Program-made: the position numbers and the translations under genes
Assembly: GCA_947476515.1 (NCBI GenBank)
Contig: CANJQZ010000002.1
Span: 1-29,510, forward strand
From: Flavobacteriales bacterium
GTDB taxonomy: Bacteria > Bacteroidota > Bacteroidia > Flavobacteriales_D > Crocinitomicaceae
Length of the DNA: 29,510 nt
Reading direction: 5' to 3'
Part shown: one piece after another, positions 16,047 to 25,112 of the stretch
Layout of the letters: the number at the start of each line of letters is the position of its first letter
How positions within the stretch are numbered: the first letter of the stretch is position 1
Notes under the pieces: model-generated
What the model saw: the letters and a program-made list of their open reading frames with translations, nothing else
Databases searched by the model: none
Told to the model about the DNA's origin: nothing

Positions 16047-16052
16047 GGGTTG

Positions 16053-16082
16053 CAAAGATAATGCTATTTTTAAAAAATACAA
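16053..16082 (-). promoter_or_regulatory. Promoter of tRNA-Leu
   Basis: Minus strand TTG (16082-16080), 19-bp spacer, TATCTTTG (16060-16053): a full Bacteroidota promoter. Predicted transcript start near 16046-16048, giving a leader of about 62 nt before the tRNA. Confidence 0.75.
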
Positions 16083-16095
16083 GCAACTTATGATG

Positions 16096-16866
16096 CTATA
16101 TGTGTTTTTTTTCTTGCATGGAGGTCCTAATTTTTTTCATGAATTCAGAGGCATAAACAAAATTAATGATCTCAGTATTTTCAGTATTTATTATAGAATT
16201 GCGATCACCTTCCCACCAATTTTTTCCTTTATGAATAAATAGGATATGATCACCTATCTCCATAACACTACTCATATCGTGCGTAATTACAATGGTTGTG
16301 ATGTTATATTCATAGGTTATATCTTTAATCAAACCATCAATTAGTATAGAAGTAATTGGGTCTAATCCAGAATTTGGTTCATCACAAAATAAATATTTTG
16401 GATTCATGGCGATTGCTCTAGCAATACCAACGCGTTTTTGCATTCCTCCAGAGCATTCTGATGGAAACAATTTATTCTTACCACTTAAGTTTACTCGGTC
16501 TAAACAAAAATCAACACGGTCTTGCATTTCTTTTTTGGTCATTTTGGTAAACATCGTCAGAGGAAACATAACATTTTGTTCAACAGTAAGGGAGTCAAAT
16601 AAGGCTGAACCTTGAAATAACATGCCAATTTCTTGACGAATTTGAGTCTTCTCAATTCGATCCATTGCGGCAAAATCTCTACCGTCAAAGAATATTTGTC
16701 CGCTGTCAATTTCATGCAAGCCTACCATACATTTGGCAAGAACAGATTTACCGTGTCCAGATTGACCAATAATTAAGTTGACTTTTCCTTTTTCAAAAGT
16801 TGAGGAAAGGTCAAATAGAACTTGTTGTTCTCTAAATGATTTATTGATATTTTTTACTTCAATCAT
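16096..16866 (-). CDS. mlaF: Lipid-asymmetry/MCE-type ABC transporter ATPase (MlaF-like)
   Basis: ATPase subunit of an MCE-type phospholipid transporter at the inner membrane. 256 residues from the chosen start. Walker A is GQSGHGKS (34-41), signature SGGMQKR (139-145), Walker B YLFCDEP (158-164) with NSGLDP after it, and H-loop VITHDMSS. The frame is open to 16914, but the start MIEVKNINKSF at 16866 is right: it overlaps the mlaE stop by one base (TAATG), and homologs begin here. The partner permease is immediately upstream. The substrate-binding MlaD/MCE gene, often adjacent, is not found; a tRNA-Leu gene follows instead. Confidence 0.93.
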   Translation of the reverse strand: MIEVKNINKSFREQQVLFDLSSTFEKGKVNLIIGQSGHGKSVLAKCMVGLHEIDSGQIFFDGRDFAAMDRIEKTQIRQEIGMLFQGSALFDSLTVEQNVMFPLTMFTKMTKKEMQDRVDFCLDRVNLSGKNKLFPSECSGGMQKRVGIARAIAMNPKYLFCDEPNSGLDPITSILIDGLIKDITYEYNITTIVITHDMSSVMEIGDHILFIHKGKNWWEGDRNSIINTENTEIINFVYASEFMKKIRTSMQEKKHI

Positions 16867-17606
16867 TACAGTAAAATCATTTGTGTCAAAAGGAAATTCG
16901 CAATTAATATACAAACCATGCTTACAACTACCGCTTTAGTGGAAGATTCCCCTACTTGCAAAGCGCCACCTTTTGCATAATACCCATAAAATGAAGAAAC
17001 AGAAACAATAATGAAACCAAAGACGACTGTTTTTGTGAGCGCATAATGAATATTTCCTACTTCAAAGAATGCGCGAATACCCAAGATATAAGTTTCTGTA
17101 CTCGTTAAATCAGACAATACTAAAGAGATATACCCGCCCATGAGACTCATGAACATTGAAAAAATAACGAGAATGGGAAAAAATAGAATTGCAGCAATGA
17201 TTTTTGGCAATACCAAATGGTTTAAGGAATTCACCCCCATTATTTCCAATGCGTCGATTTGTTCTGTAATGCGCATAGTACCTATTTCAGAAGCGATATT
17301 TGACCCAATTTTACCAGCTAAAATAAGTGAAATAATAGTGGGAGAGAATTCTAGAATGGTACTTGATTGGGTGATGTATCCAACCGTGTAAGCAGGCAAA
17401 AGAGGACTTGACATATTGGATGCTGTTTGTAAGGCAATTACACCTCCCATAAAGGAAGACATAAGGATTACAATTGGAATCGAATTGATGCCAATTAATT
17501 GAATTTCATTGAAAAGCAAACGCCAAAAAATACCCCATTTCTTTGGTTTGGTAAAAACCACCTTCATCATTAAGAAATACTTACCTAAGTTCCCCAATAT
17601 TTTCAT
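16866..17606 (-). CDS. mlaE: MlaE-family ABC transporter permease
   Basis: A 246-residue integral membrane permease of the MlaE/Ttg2B family, which passes lipids between the inner membrane and an MCE protein. Visible family marks are GINSIPIVILMSSFMGGVIAL in the first helix region, SPTIISLILAGKIGSNIASEI and the conserved GTMRITEQIDALEIMGVN loop that contacts the ATPase. LVLPKIIAAILFFPILVI and a C-terminal pair of helices follow, with STKAVVVSMVCILIANFLL. It overlaps mlaF by one base, so translation is coupled. No -7 box with good spacing was recognised upstream. Normal length. Confidence 0.94.
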   Translation of the reverse strand: MKILGNLGKYFLMMKVVFTKPKKWGIFWRLLFNEIQLIGINSIPIVILMSSFMGGVIALQTASNMSSPLLPAYTVGYITQSSTILEFSPTIISLILAGKIGSNIASEIGTMRITEQIDALEIMGVNSLNHLVLPKIIAAILFFPILVIFSMFMSLMGGYISLVLSDLTSTETYILGIRAFFEVGNIHYALTKTVVFGFIIVSVSSFYGYYAKGGALQVGESSTKAVVVSMVCILIANFLLTQMILL

Positions 17607-17636
17607 ATTGCTAAATTAAGGATTATTTTCACTGCA

Positions 17637-17667
17637 TTGTTCTATGGTACTTTTACTTTTATATTTT
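17637..17667 (+). promoter_or_regulatory. Possible promoter of the sprT-manC-dusB operon
   Basis: TTG at 17637-17639, 20-bp spacer, TATATTTT at 17660-17667 (one mismatch to TAnnTTTG), 15 bp before the ATG at 17683. Confidence 0.4.
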
Positions 17668-17682
17668 TACATCCTGTAAACC

Positions 17683-18306
17683 ATGAATAAAAGAGCTACA
17701 TATTCCGAAATATTTAAAAAATATGTTCCCATAGAATTTGCTTCTATGCTAGCAGATTTATTGATTGGAACCAATGTTAAGTTTAAGGTGGTGCGTGGGA
17801 GAAAAACAAAATTAGGTGATTTTCGCTATGGTTCTGATCTTCCGAAGCCCATAATCACAGTAAATGGAGACTTAAATCCGTATGCATTTTTAATTACAGC
17901 AGTGCATGAATTTGCTCATTATCACACCTATTTAAATTATAATAATAGGGTTCAACCTCATGGAGAAGAATGGAAATCAGCCTATAGAACTTTATTAATT
18001 CCCATTATAGATAGTAAGCACTTGCCGAAAGATATAGAAAATGCTTTAATGCGCTCCATGACAAATACAAAAGCTTCTTCATGCGCAGACATACACTTAA
18101 GTAGAGCCTTACACCAATATGACTTAAAGGATGATGAACCCGTGTTATGTTTAGAACAAATATCCAAAAACACTACCTTTGTACTCAATGGTAAATATTT
18201 TGTAAAATTAAATAAGCGTAGAACGCGCTATGAATGTCAAGAAACTACCAGCGGAAAAATATATTTAGTGCATGCATTAGCAAAAGTTACTATAATTGAA
18301 TTATGA
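17683..18306 (+). CDS. SprT-like zinc metalloprotease domain protein
   Basis: A 207-residue protein with the SprT-like metallopeptidase motif HEFAH (His75, Glu76, His79) in AVHEFAHYHTYLNY, a probable downstream metal ligand in NRVQPHGEEWK, and no obvious zinc ribbon of the eukaryotic type (only scattered cysteines at about 126 and 145, and one near 187). Proteins of this family are related to Spartan, which cleaves DNA-protein crosslinks, but the bacterial role is not established. It is the first gene of a coupled operon: its TGA stop overlaps the start of the guanylyltransferase gene in ATGATG. The link with sugar-nucleotide and tRNA modification genes gives no functional hint. Confidence 0.88.
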   Translation: MNKRATYSEIFKKYVPIEFASMLADLLIGTNVKFKVVRGRKTKLGDFRYGSDLPKPIITVNGDLNPYAFLITAVHEFAHYHTYLNYNNRVQPHGEEWKSAYRTLLIPIIDSKHLPKDIENALMRSMTNTKASSCADIHLSRALHQYDLKDDEPVLCLEQISKNTTFVLNGKYFVKLNKRRTRYECQETTSGKIYLVHALAKVTIIEL

Positions 18307-19388
18307 TGAATAATAAATATTGCCTGATAATGGCAGGCGGTGTAGGGAGTCGATTTTGGCCCAAATCCACATCAAGCTATCCCAAACAATTTTTAGATGT
18401 ACTGGGAATTGGAAAATCACTTCTTCGCTTAAGTTTTGAGCGCATGCAAAAGATTTGTCCAGACGATCAAATTTACATTCTCACCAATGAGGATTATCTA
18501 GACTTAGTATTGCAACAATTACCTGAACTTCAAGAATCTCAAGTGATTTGTGAGCCTTTGCGTAAAAACACAGCGCCTTGTATTGCTTACGCTTCATCTA
18601 AGATTTATGCTAAAAATAAAGAGGCTGTATTAATTATTGCACCTTCAGATCATTTAATTATTGATACCAATCGTTTTTGTGAGTTGATTCATACTGCTGT
18701 TGATACTGCTGTAAATGAAGAACAATTGGTTACGCTTGGCATTCACCCTACACGACCGGATACAGGATATGGATATATTGAATTTGATAAAGAAGCTGAT
18801 AAAAGTCCAGGAAGTGTAAATAAGGTCTTGCAATTTAGGGAAAAACCAAATATTGAAACAGCACAGGATTTTGTATCAGCAGGCAACTATTATTGGAATG
18901 CTGGAATATTTGTTTGGAAGGCAGCAACGATTATTAGTGCATTTAAAATATTTCAAACTCAATTATTTGATCTTTTCTGTGCTCATGAACAAATGTATAA
19001 TGGTATTGAAGAAAAAAGTCTTGTTTTAACTGCTTTTCAAAAATGTGAAGATATTTCTATTGACTTTGCTATCATGGAACATGCAAAAAATGTTTCAGTA
19101 GTGCTAGCAGATTTCGATTGGAGTGATTTAGGTACCTGGGGTAGTTTGACAGATCATTTAGATAAAGATTCCAATAACAATGCCGTTGTTGGATCAAAAG
19201 TTTTGATGTATAATTCTAAAGATTGTTTGGTACATGTTCCATCCGAAAAATTGGTAGTTCTGGATGGATTAGAAAATATGATTGTCGTTGAATCCGACAA
19301 TATTCTGCTTGTTTTAAAGAAAGAAAACGAGCAAGAATTAAAAAAATACCTCAAGGATGTTTACGCTCAATTTCCAAATTTGGGCTAA
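18303..19388 (+). CDS. manC: Mannose-1-phosphate guanylyltransferase
   Basis: Makes GDP-mannose from mannose 1-phosphate and GTP, feeding glycan and GDP-fucose synthesis. 361 residues, the length of single-domain enzymes without the phosphomannose isomerase domain. The pyrophosphorylase motif is near the N terminus (MAGGVGSRFWPKS, residues 10-22, then YPKQF). Other family marks are CEPLRKNTAPCIAYA, IAPSDHLI, TRPDTGYGYIEF, FREKPN, YYWNAGIFVW, SIDFAIMEHAKNV and WSDLGTWGSL. Starts at 18303 or 18306 (tandem ATG) and overlaps the SprT-like gene; its stop overlaps dusB by one base. Symbol manC is by analogy. Confidence 0.95.
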   Translation: MMNNKYCLIMAGGVGSRFWPKSTSSYPKQFLDVLGIGKSLLRLSFERMQKICPDDQIYILTNEDYLDLVLQQLPELQESQVICEPLRKNTAPCIAYASSKIYAKNKEAVLIIAPSDHLIIDTNRFCELIHTAVDTAVNEEQLVTLGIHPTRPDTGYGYIEFDKEADKSPGSVNKVLQFREKPNIETAQDFVSAGNYYWNAGIFVWKAATIISAFKIFQTQLFDLFCAHEQMYNGIEEKSLVLTAFQKCEDISIDFAIMEHAKNVSVVLADFDWSDLGTWGSLTDHLDKDSNNNAVVGSKVLMYNSKDCLVHVPSEKLVVLDGLENMIVVESDNILLVLKKENEQELKKYLKDVYAQFPNLG

Positions 19389-20392
19389 TGGTAAAAATTA
19401 GAAATATTGAATTAGGAGAATTCCCTCTTTTACTCGCTCCTATGGAGGATGTAAGCGATCCACCTTTTAGAGCTTTGTGTAAAAAACATGGAGCTGACCT
19501 AATGTATACTGAATTTATATCTTCAGAAGGCTTAATTAGAGATGCAGCAAAGAGTGTTCAGAAAATGGATATATATGCCTACGAACGACCTGTAGGCATT
19601 CAGATTTTTGGTTATGACATTGATAGTATGCGCGAAGCAACTAAAATTATAGAAAAAACAAACCCAGATATTATAGACATAAATTTCGGATGTCCAGTTA
19701 AGAAAGTTACTTGTAAAGGTGCTGGTGCTGGAATGTTGCAAGATATTCCAAAGCTTATTCGAATGACTGATGAAATTGTAAAAGCTACCAATATTCCAGT
19801 CACGGTAAAGACTCGTTTGGGCTGGGATGATAAATCAAAATTTGTTGTTAGTACGGCTGAAAAATTACAGGATGTAGGTGTGGAAGCTATTTCCATTCAT
19901 GGCCGCACTCGAGTTCAATTGTATAAAGGTGATGCCGATTGGACCCTAATTGGTGAGGTGAAAAATAATCCAAGAATGCATATACCTATTTTTGGGAATG
20001 GAGATATTGATAGCCCCGAAAAGGCAATGCTTTATAAAAATCGTTATGGAATTGATGGAATCATGATTGGTCGTGCTAGTATCGGGAACCCATGGTTTTT
20101 TAATGAGGTTAAGCATTTTATGGCAACTGGAACACATCTATCACCACCGAGCATTAAAGATAGAGTAGAAGCTACTTTAGATCACCTTATGATGAGTGTA
20201 GAATGGAAAGGAATCAATCTCGCTTTGGCTGAAATGAAAAGACATTACACGAATTATTTTAAAGGAATCGCTCATTTTAAAGAATTCCGAACCAAATTGG
20301 TGACATCAAACGATCTACAAGAAATCACTGAATTACTTAACTGGATTAAAGATAATGAAGCTCAATTTCAATTGGTAATTCCTATCGAATAA
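19388..20392 (+). CDS. dusB: tRNA-dihydrouridine synthase (DusB type)
   Basis: FMN-dependent enzyme that reduces specific uridines in the tRNA D loop. 334 residues. The TIM-barrel opening LLLAPMEDVSDPPFRALC is typical; other motifs are YTEFISSEGL, DINFGCPVKKVT with the catalytic cysteine at 102, GAGAGMLQDIPKL, VPVTVKTRLGW-like (PVTVKTRLGWDD), SIHGRTRVQLYKGDADW, IFGNGDI and MIGRASIGNPWFF. The start overlaps the manC stop (TAATG). It ends 5 bp from the convergent gene, with no terminator visible between them. DusB is the usual type in Bacteroidota; assignment to B rather than another Dus is by similarity of motifs. Confidence 0.95.
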   Translation: MVKIRNIELGEFPLLLAPMEDVSDPPFRALCKKHGADLMYTEFISSEGLIRDAAKSVQKMDIYAYERPVGIQIFGYDIDSMREATKIIEKTNPDIIDINFGCPVKKVTCKGAGAGMLQDIPKLIRMTDEIVKATNIPVTVKTRLGWDDKSKFVVSTAEKLQDVGVEAISIHGRTRVQLYKGDADWTLIGEVKNNPRMHIPIFGNGDIDSPEKAMLYKNRYGIDGIMIGRASIGNPWFFNEVKHFMATGTHLSPPSIKDRVEATLDHLMMSVEWKGINLALAEMKRHYTNYFKGIAHFKEFRTKLVTSNDLQEITELLNWIKDNEAQFQLVIPIE

Positions 20393-20397
20393 GTACT

Positions 20398-21729
20398 TTA
20401 CTTTATTTTAAGTTTTTTCAATAGTTTTTGTGCTGGGAATCGGACCGACCCGAAAATTTCCTTTCTATTCATCGAATCTAAATGAATTAAATAAGAGGTG
20501 CCTTTAAATTTCCAATTCACTTTGTTTTCTAATGAAGGGACCATTTTAGGAGCCTGCTGCCCAGAATAAAATTGGTAGTAGCCATCTTTTTTATCCATCT
20601 TTAATAATGGAGAGAATAAAAATCTATATCCACCTTCATCATTTCTTAGCAAGCCTTTTTTAAATAATTGATTAAAAAATAACGCTCCTTTTTCATTAGT
20701 GTTAAATAATACAGAATACCCTGGTACAATTACATCTTGATATTTAACTACCTCTGTAATATTAAAATCTTCATCCATTTCAGAAACAATGATGCGTTCT
20801 TTCGCCATTTGCTTTCCTCCCTCAAAAAAGGACAAGTCACCACCCCAAGAGTCAAAAAACGCTTGTGTTGGAAAGCTAATCTTTTTACCTAATTTAATTA
20901 AAAGTGATTTCAAAGGATCACTTTGGGCATTCTGAAATTTAGAAACATCTAAATGTATATTGATGGATCTATCTGCTTTTTCGGCTTCTTGAAATCCTAA
21001 ACCATTTCTTTTTCTCTTAAAATTATAGTTGTTATTTTTTCTCAAATAATACTTCACTTCTAAATTTAAAGAATCGCTGTCATGCGCTAGCATTGCATAA
21101 TCTAAACCAGCTTTCTTAATTTCAGACCATTCTGAATAGATTACTAAATGTTCTTTTTTAAATGTTTTTTTAGATAAATATGATTTCCAAAGGGTGCTTA
21201 CATTATGGAATTTTGCTTCACTAACGCGTTTATGTATTTTTCTAAAAGAAGTTCCTTTATAGAGCAACAAATATTGCTGACCGTAATGAAGGTATAGTTT
21301 TAATTCAGGCATATAATACACCACATGGTGTTTGCTAGAAGAATCAGATAATATAGCTTTTTTTCTTATTTTATCAATTGCTTGCCTTGTCTTACTACTG
21401 TCGCTTAGGGAAATCATAGCGCCCACATCTCCATTAGTGTTACCGAACAAATAAACAGGCTTTTGTAAATCTAGGCCATATATTTTTCCTTGGCCCAAAA
21501 TGAATTCTGCTGAACCTAGATCTCTAAAGGGAATTTTAAAATGATAGAGCATACCACTTGTTTCTTGTGCCAAATTAAGAAGGTCTGTTTGCCCAATGAA
21601 ATCTGCATTTGGAAGTCGGTCAACCATTCTTGCAGGAATTTTTTTTGCGAATAAATAAGGCATAAAAAATAAAAAACCTGCTAATGTTAGCGCTAAAACA
21701 ATGATAACAAATGATTTCTTATACATCAA
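20398..21729 (-). CDS. Membrane-anchored extracytoplasmic protein, unknown function
   Basis: A 443-residue protein with one N-terminal transmembrane helix (FVIIVLALTLAGFLFFMPYLF, about 7-28) and a large extracytoplasmic domain. That domain resembles the DUF3352/DUF4836 type: IPARMVDRLPNADFIGQTDL, KKPVYLFGNTNGDVGAMISL-like strands and STLWKSYLSKKTF. Function is unknown. It follows the 614-residue gene with a 1-bp gap and the operon's first gene is a lipoprotein, so all three probably act together in the envelope. The end of the gene is 5 bp from the convergent dusB. Nothing abnormal in length or codon use was noted. Confidence 0.75.
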   Translation of the reverse strand: MMYKKSFVIIVLALTLAGFLFFMPYLFAKKIPARMVDRLPNADFIGQTDLLNLAQETSGMLYHFKIPFRDLGSAEFILGQGKIYGLDLQKPVYLFGNTNGDVGAMISLSDSSKTRQAIDKIRKKAILSDSSSKHHVVYYMPELKLYLHYGQQYLLLYKGTSFRKIHKRVSEAKFHNVSTLWKSYLSKKTFKKEHLVIYSEWSEIKKAGLDYAMLAHDSDSLNLEVKYYLRKNNNYNFKRKRNGLGFQEAEKADRSINIHLDVSKFQNAQSDPLKSLLIKLGKKISFPTQAFFDSWGGDLSFFEGGKQMAKERIIVSEMDEDFNITEVVKYQDVIVPGYSVLFNTNEKGALFFNQLFKKGLLRNDEGGYRFLFSPLLKMDKKDGYYQFYSGQQAPKMVPSLENKVNWKFKGTSYLIHLDSMNRKEIFGSVRFPAQKLLKKLKIK

Positions 21730-21730
21730 T

Positions 21731-23575
21731 CTACTTTGAGAAAATATACATAGTATTGATCAAATCCAGCAAATGTTTCCCTGATTTATCTTCTCCAAGA
21801 AAGGAATAAGTTAATAGGAAATTGGTATTGTCCTTTGAGGTTTTGGTTGATTTTAAATATAATTTACCGGATTTTCCTTTCAAGGCATTTACCATATCTG
21901 ATTGTCTTTGATTTAAAAGATCACTTGGAAAACGATTCAAGGTACCTGAAATATCTACGAAGCCATTCATAAATCCATCATGTTTTAATGATCGAGCAGT
22001 CTTTTTTGACAAAGCATCCTTTCCGTAACCATCGACATGATTTAGCGCTAAATCTTCATCATTTGTTAGGATGAACAATCCATTTCTGTTGATCATAAAT
22101 AAAGGAGCAGCATCTAATATAGCGTTATTAAATTTCCAGTAATTTTCATGCTGCTCAAACAAACTGGTGAGTTTGCTCAAGTGTTTTAAGATTAATTCTG
22201 GAATGTCTTTTCGATCAATAGAAAAACCTAAAGTGAATATGGGCATATCTTCCGTTGCTTCCGTTTCCTTTTCGCCATATTCAAATGTTTCTTCATCATA
22301 GTAATACTCTATTTTTTTTGTTTTAATTTTCTTAACGCCATTAAATGTCCCAAACATACTTCCTTTGTAAGTTCCAAATAAGGCGTCTTTATTGATGAAT
22401 TCATTTAATAATTCAATTGTCAATACATTCATGGCAATATCAGAATTTTTCTCTGACGAAAGAATCGGCATGATTACTTCATATGCTTTTTCATATGCTT
22501 TTCTCATATTTACATTGTAAGTAAAAAAGGCAGAGTTGTCCTTGTTAATATATGGAATTATATTATTGTCAAACTTGGAATCGTTCATTTCTTCATAAAT
22601 AGAACCTAATCTTTCTCCATATCGAGCCTCAATAGCAAATTCAATGGTGTTATCTTTCAAAAACCAGTCTCCAAGAATTACATTTCCAGTATACAATTCT
22701 CGAATATCTTGATAGAGACTAGGTAAAACTGTTTGAAAATACCATAGACCTTTTGCTTGTTCAAAATTTCTTGAATTATCAAGGTAGAAAGTTCCCTCAG
22801 AAATATGCGACATTTGTTCCTTGAAACGGATGTCTTCTGTGCTTAGATTAAGGTGCTTAATAAACAAATCATCTAGAATCCCTTCCAACAATTTATTTTG
22901 TAATGTGATTTGAACACTATCTCTCAGTTCGTAATAATTTTTTTCGTTGGGATCATCAGAGGCCTCAGGAAAAACTTCAGATTCTTGAATCGTTGAGTCT
23001 TCTTCTGAATAAATATCTTCCGTCAGTATTCCTTCATCATAATAAAAATCAGCTCCATATGGATTTCCGTTTCCTCTTGCATACCAAATGGAGTCAGTTT
23101 GCTCGTCTATTAATTCCATTGATGGTTCAACTCGAATTAAAATTGCAGATTTTTCATGAAGGATTAAGTTGTTAAAGAACGATCCGTATATACTCACATC
23201 TTTATATTTACTCTGCAATTGTTCAAAATCATCAAACACTTCAAATAATTGTTTTTGATCGGATACCCCAAGGGTAAATCCGGAGATTTCATAGTCACTA
23301 CTTTTACCATAAAACACATTTAATCTCTGCCCAAAATCAATACCAGCATCTTTTAAAGATTTACCATTGGTAGATCCATCAAATAATTCTTGGTGCACTT
23401 CTTCCATGAAATCGTAAGTAATTAATTCGTCCATCGAGATCTTTTGCAAGAGCGTGATATTGTTCAAACTAAAAACAGTCACTGCTTCTTTTGGAATTAG
23501 TGATTCTGATTGTTGAGCCAATAATTTTGGGCCAATTGTTAATAAAAGAAGTGAAAATAGGACAACTTGCTTCAT
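21731..23575 (-). CDS. Exported DUF4836-like protein
   Basis: A 614-residue exported protein with a signal peptide (MKQVVLFSLLLLTIGPKLLAQ). The mature part opens with SESLIPKEAVTVFSLNNITL and continues in repeated strand-helix units such as FGQRLNVFYGKSSDYEISGF and FNNAILDAAPLFMINRNGLF, which resemble DUF4836/DUF3352 proteins that begin with a 'presence of some value is a bound or a limit' type fold; the biochemical role is unknown. An acidic insertion (about 180-210) is rich in Glu/Asp/Tyr. It is the middle gene of a three-gene unit (13 bp from the lipoprotein gene, 1 bp from the next). Family assignment is tentative. Confidence 0.75.
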   Translation of the reverse strand: MKQVVLFSLLLLTIGPKLLAQQSESLIPKEAVTVFSLNNITLLQKISMDELITYDFMEEVHQELFDGSTNGKSLKDAGIDFGQRLNVFYGKSSDYEISGFTLGVSDQKQLFEVFDDFEQLQSKYKDVSIYGSFFNNLILHEKSAILIRVEPSMELIDEQTDSIWYARGNGNPYGADFYYDEGILTEDIYSEEDSTIQESEVFPEASDDPNEKNYYELRDSVQITLQNKLLEGILDDLFIKHLNLSTEDIRFKEQMSHISEGTFYLDNSRNFEQAKGLWYFQTVLPSLYQDIRELYTGNVILGDWFLKDNTIEFAIEARYGERLGSIYEEMNDSKFDNNIIPYINKDNSAFFTYNVNMRKAYEKAYEVIMPILSSEKNSDIAMNVLTIELLNEFINKDALFGTYKGSMFGTFNGVKKIKTKKIEYYYDEETFEYGEKETEATEDMPIFTLGFSIDRKDIPELILKHLSKLTSLFEQHENYWKFNNAILDAAPLFMINRNGLFILTNDEDLALNHVDGYGKDALSKKTARSLKHDGFMNGFVDISGTLNRFPSDLLNQRQSDMVNALKGKSGKLYLKSTKTSKDNTNFLLTYSFLGEDKSGKHLLDLINTMYIFSK

Positions 23576-23588
23576 GGTGTTATTTAGA

Positions 23589-24269
23589 TTATTTATTTTT
23601 AAAAGGAACTAGCGTAATGCTATTTTCGATGAGTTTATTATTATTTCTTAAATCAAATGCGTTGACCTTAAGCATGCAAGCTAACTTGCTTGGATTTAAT
23701 TTTGAATTTCCGTTTTCAGTTCGATCTATCGTTCTATCAAACCTACTGATGGATGTATAAGTCCCAGTTTTCAATAAATCAACATCACTACTTGTAAATT
23801 CATTATTTCTTTTAAATGCCGTTAATGGAACACTTCTTTTTAATGTTTTTCCATCCCACTCAATCCAACTTTCATTCATTTCAAGGCTGCTTTTTTCTTT
23901 ACTTACTGCTATAATTGAATTTTTTATTCCTTGTTCTAATTGACCAACATTTTTAAAATCAACAAAAAGTTTTAAAATTAAATTTGCTTCATCAAATTCA
24001 GACCTAACATTACTTAATCCATTTTGACTTTTTAATGCAGAAGTGAAGGCATTTATTTTGTTTTTTATTTCACCCATTGACGGTACTTTTTTACCATCTA
24101 AAGAATCAAGTGCTAAAATAGAGTTTACTTTTAAACGACTAGAGCTTAAGTTAATAGAATATTTAAAAGTACCTGTACCATCATTATGAATTGTTATATC
24201 ATCTATTAGTTCAATACAGGAACTAAAGAGTGAAATAATAATAATAGGAAAAATAAATTTTCTCAACAT
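23589..24269 (-). CDS. Lipoprotein of unknown function, first gene of an envelope operon
   Basis: A 226-residue lipoprotein: hydrophobic leader with lipobox LFSSC (Cys18), then IELIDDITIHNDGTGTFKYSIN, a beta-hairpin start seen in Bacteroidota lipoproteins of unknown role. The rest mixes helices and strands (KNKINAFTSALKSQNGLSNV, LILKLFVDFKNVGQLEQGI, WIEWDGKTLKRSVPLTAF). No catalytic motif was recognised. A -7 box (TATTTTTG on the minus strand, 24285-24292) lies 15 bp upstream, giving a very short leader. It heads the unit with the two large DUF4836-like genes, spacing 13 bp, so it probably forms an envelope complex or pathway with them. Confidence 0.8.
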   Translation of the reverse strand: MLRKFIFPIIIISLFSSCIELIDDITIHNDGTGTFKYSINLSSSRLKVNSILALDSLDGKKVPSMGEIKNKINAFTSALKSQNGLSNVRSEFDEANLILKLFVDFKNVGQLEQGIKNSIIAVSKEKSSLEMNESWIEWDGKTLKRSVPLTAFKRNNEFTSSDVDLLKTGTYTSISRFDRTIDRTENGNSKLNPSKLACMLKVNAFDLRNNNKLIENSITLVPFKNK

Positions 24270-24304
24270 AATTTAATTGTAACACAAAAATAATACCCAA
24301 ATGG

Positions 24305-25015
24305 TCAGAAGAGACTTACTTGTATATCATTGTTATCAACATATTTTTGCTGAACAATTGAAAGGTGAGCGTTTTCAGTTAATAGCAGCTTTGGATTCAC
24401 GCTGTGATGGCCCATTCTCGAAGGGTCAAAAGTCAGATTAAAATCATTCAATGGGCCTACTCCATTAAGCCAAGAGGCCTCATTTTGCTTATCTATTATA
24501 AGAGGCATGCGTTTTTTTACATTGTGTATTTCGGCAAGTAATTCATTTGCTTCAGTGGTTAGAATACTGAAACTTTTCTTTATTTCTCCTGTTGATAAAT
24601 CGGCCCATTCATCATAAATTCCAGCCATTGAAAACAAACTTTCATGACTTGGGTATATGAAATAGGGTCGCTTCAATTTGCCGACATGTTGCCATTCGAA
24701 AAAACCATTTGACGGGATGATACATCGTTGTTTTGAAATTAGCAATTTAAAGGATGCCTTTTCATGTGCTGTTTCAATTCTTGCGTTTGCTGTTTTTGAA
24801 GCAATTTCCATCCAATTAGATCCTTTATACCAGTTTGGAATTAAGCCCCATTGCATGTTTTGAATTTCTGTTTCAGAAGTAATTACCCGCCATTCTGGAA
24901 AAACAAAGGCAGTATTATAATAAGTTGGTTTAAAGTCAACTAAGAGATTCATTTTCTTTTCAAATCTTTTTGAAAGCTCTAGATTACTTGAAGTGGATGA
25001 ATTGCTGTAGCACAT
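24305..25015 (-). CDS. SRAP-domain protein (YedK/HMCES type, abasic-site DNA-protein crosslinker)
   Basis: A 236-residue SRAP-domain protein that shields abasic sites in single-stranded DNA by a crosslink through Cys2. The key residues are in place: Cys2 directly after Met, Asn77 and Arg79 in ANARIET, Glu107 in SNGFFEW, and His164 in IHNVKKRMP. These match the positions in the E. coli protein closely. It is monocistronic: the downstream lipoprotein operon has its own -7 box and an upstream terminator isolates it from yigZ. No LexA box was recognised, although relatives are often near SOS genes. Normal length. Confidence 0.94.
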   Translation of the reverse strand: MCYSNSSTSSNLELSKRFEKKMNLLVDFKPTYYNTAFVFPEWRVITSETEIQNMQWGLIPNWYKGSNWMEIASKTANARIETAHEKASFKLLISKQRCIIPSNGFFEWQHVGKLKRPYFIYPSHESLFSMAGIYDEWADLSTGEIKKSFSILTTEANELLAEIHNVKKRMPLIIDKQNEASWLNGVGPLNDFNLTFDPSRMGHHSVNPKLLLTENAHLSIVQQKYVDNNDIQVSLF

Positions 25016-25112
25016 ATATTATTTAAGATATTGACTGTTCGTTTTCTTGCCATAAAATATTTTGGTCATGATTTTAAACAAAAATACCTACCAAAATGGA
25101 ATCTAATTTATG

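Noticed and set aside
15883..16093. Short open frames over tRNA-Leu on both strands
   Set aside because: They translate the tRNA gene and its hairpin leader.
16045..16242. 65-residue plus-strand open frame across the mlaF 3' end
   Set aside because: Antisense to mlaF and spans the tRNA-Leu promoter; no start signal or family.
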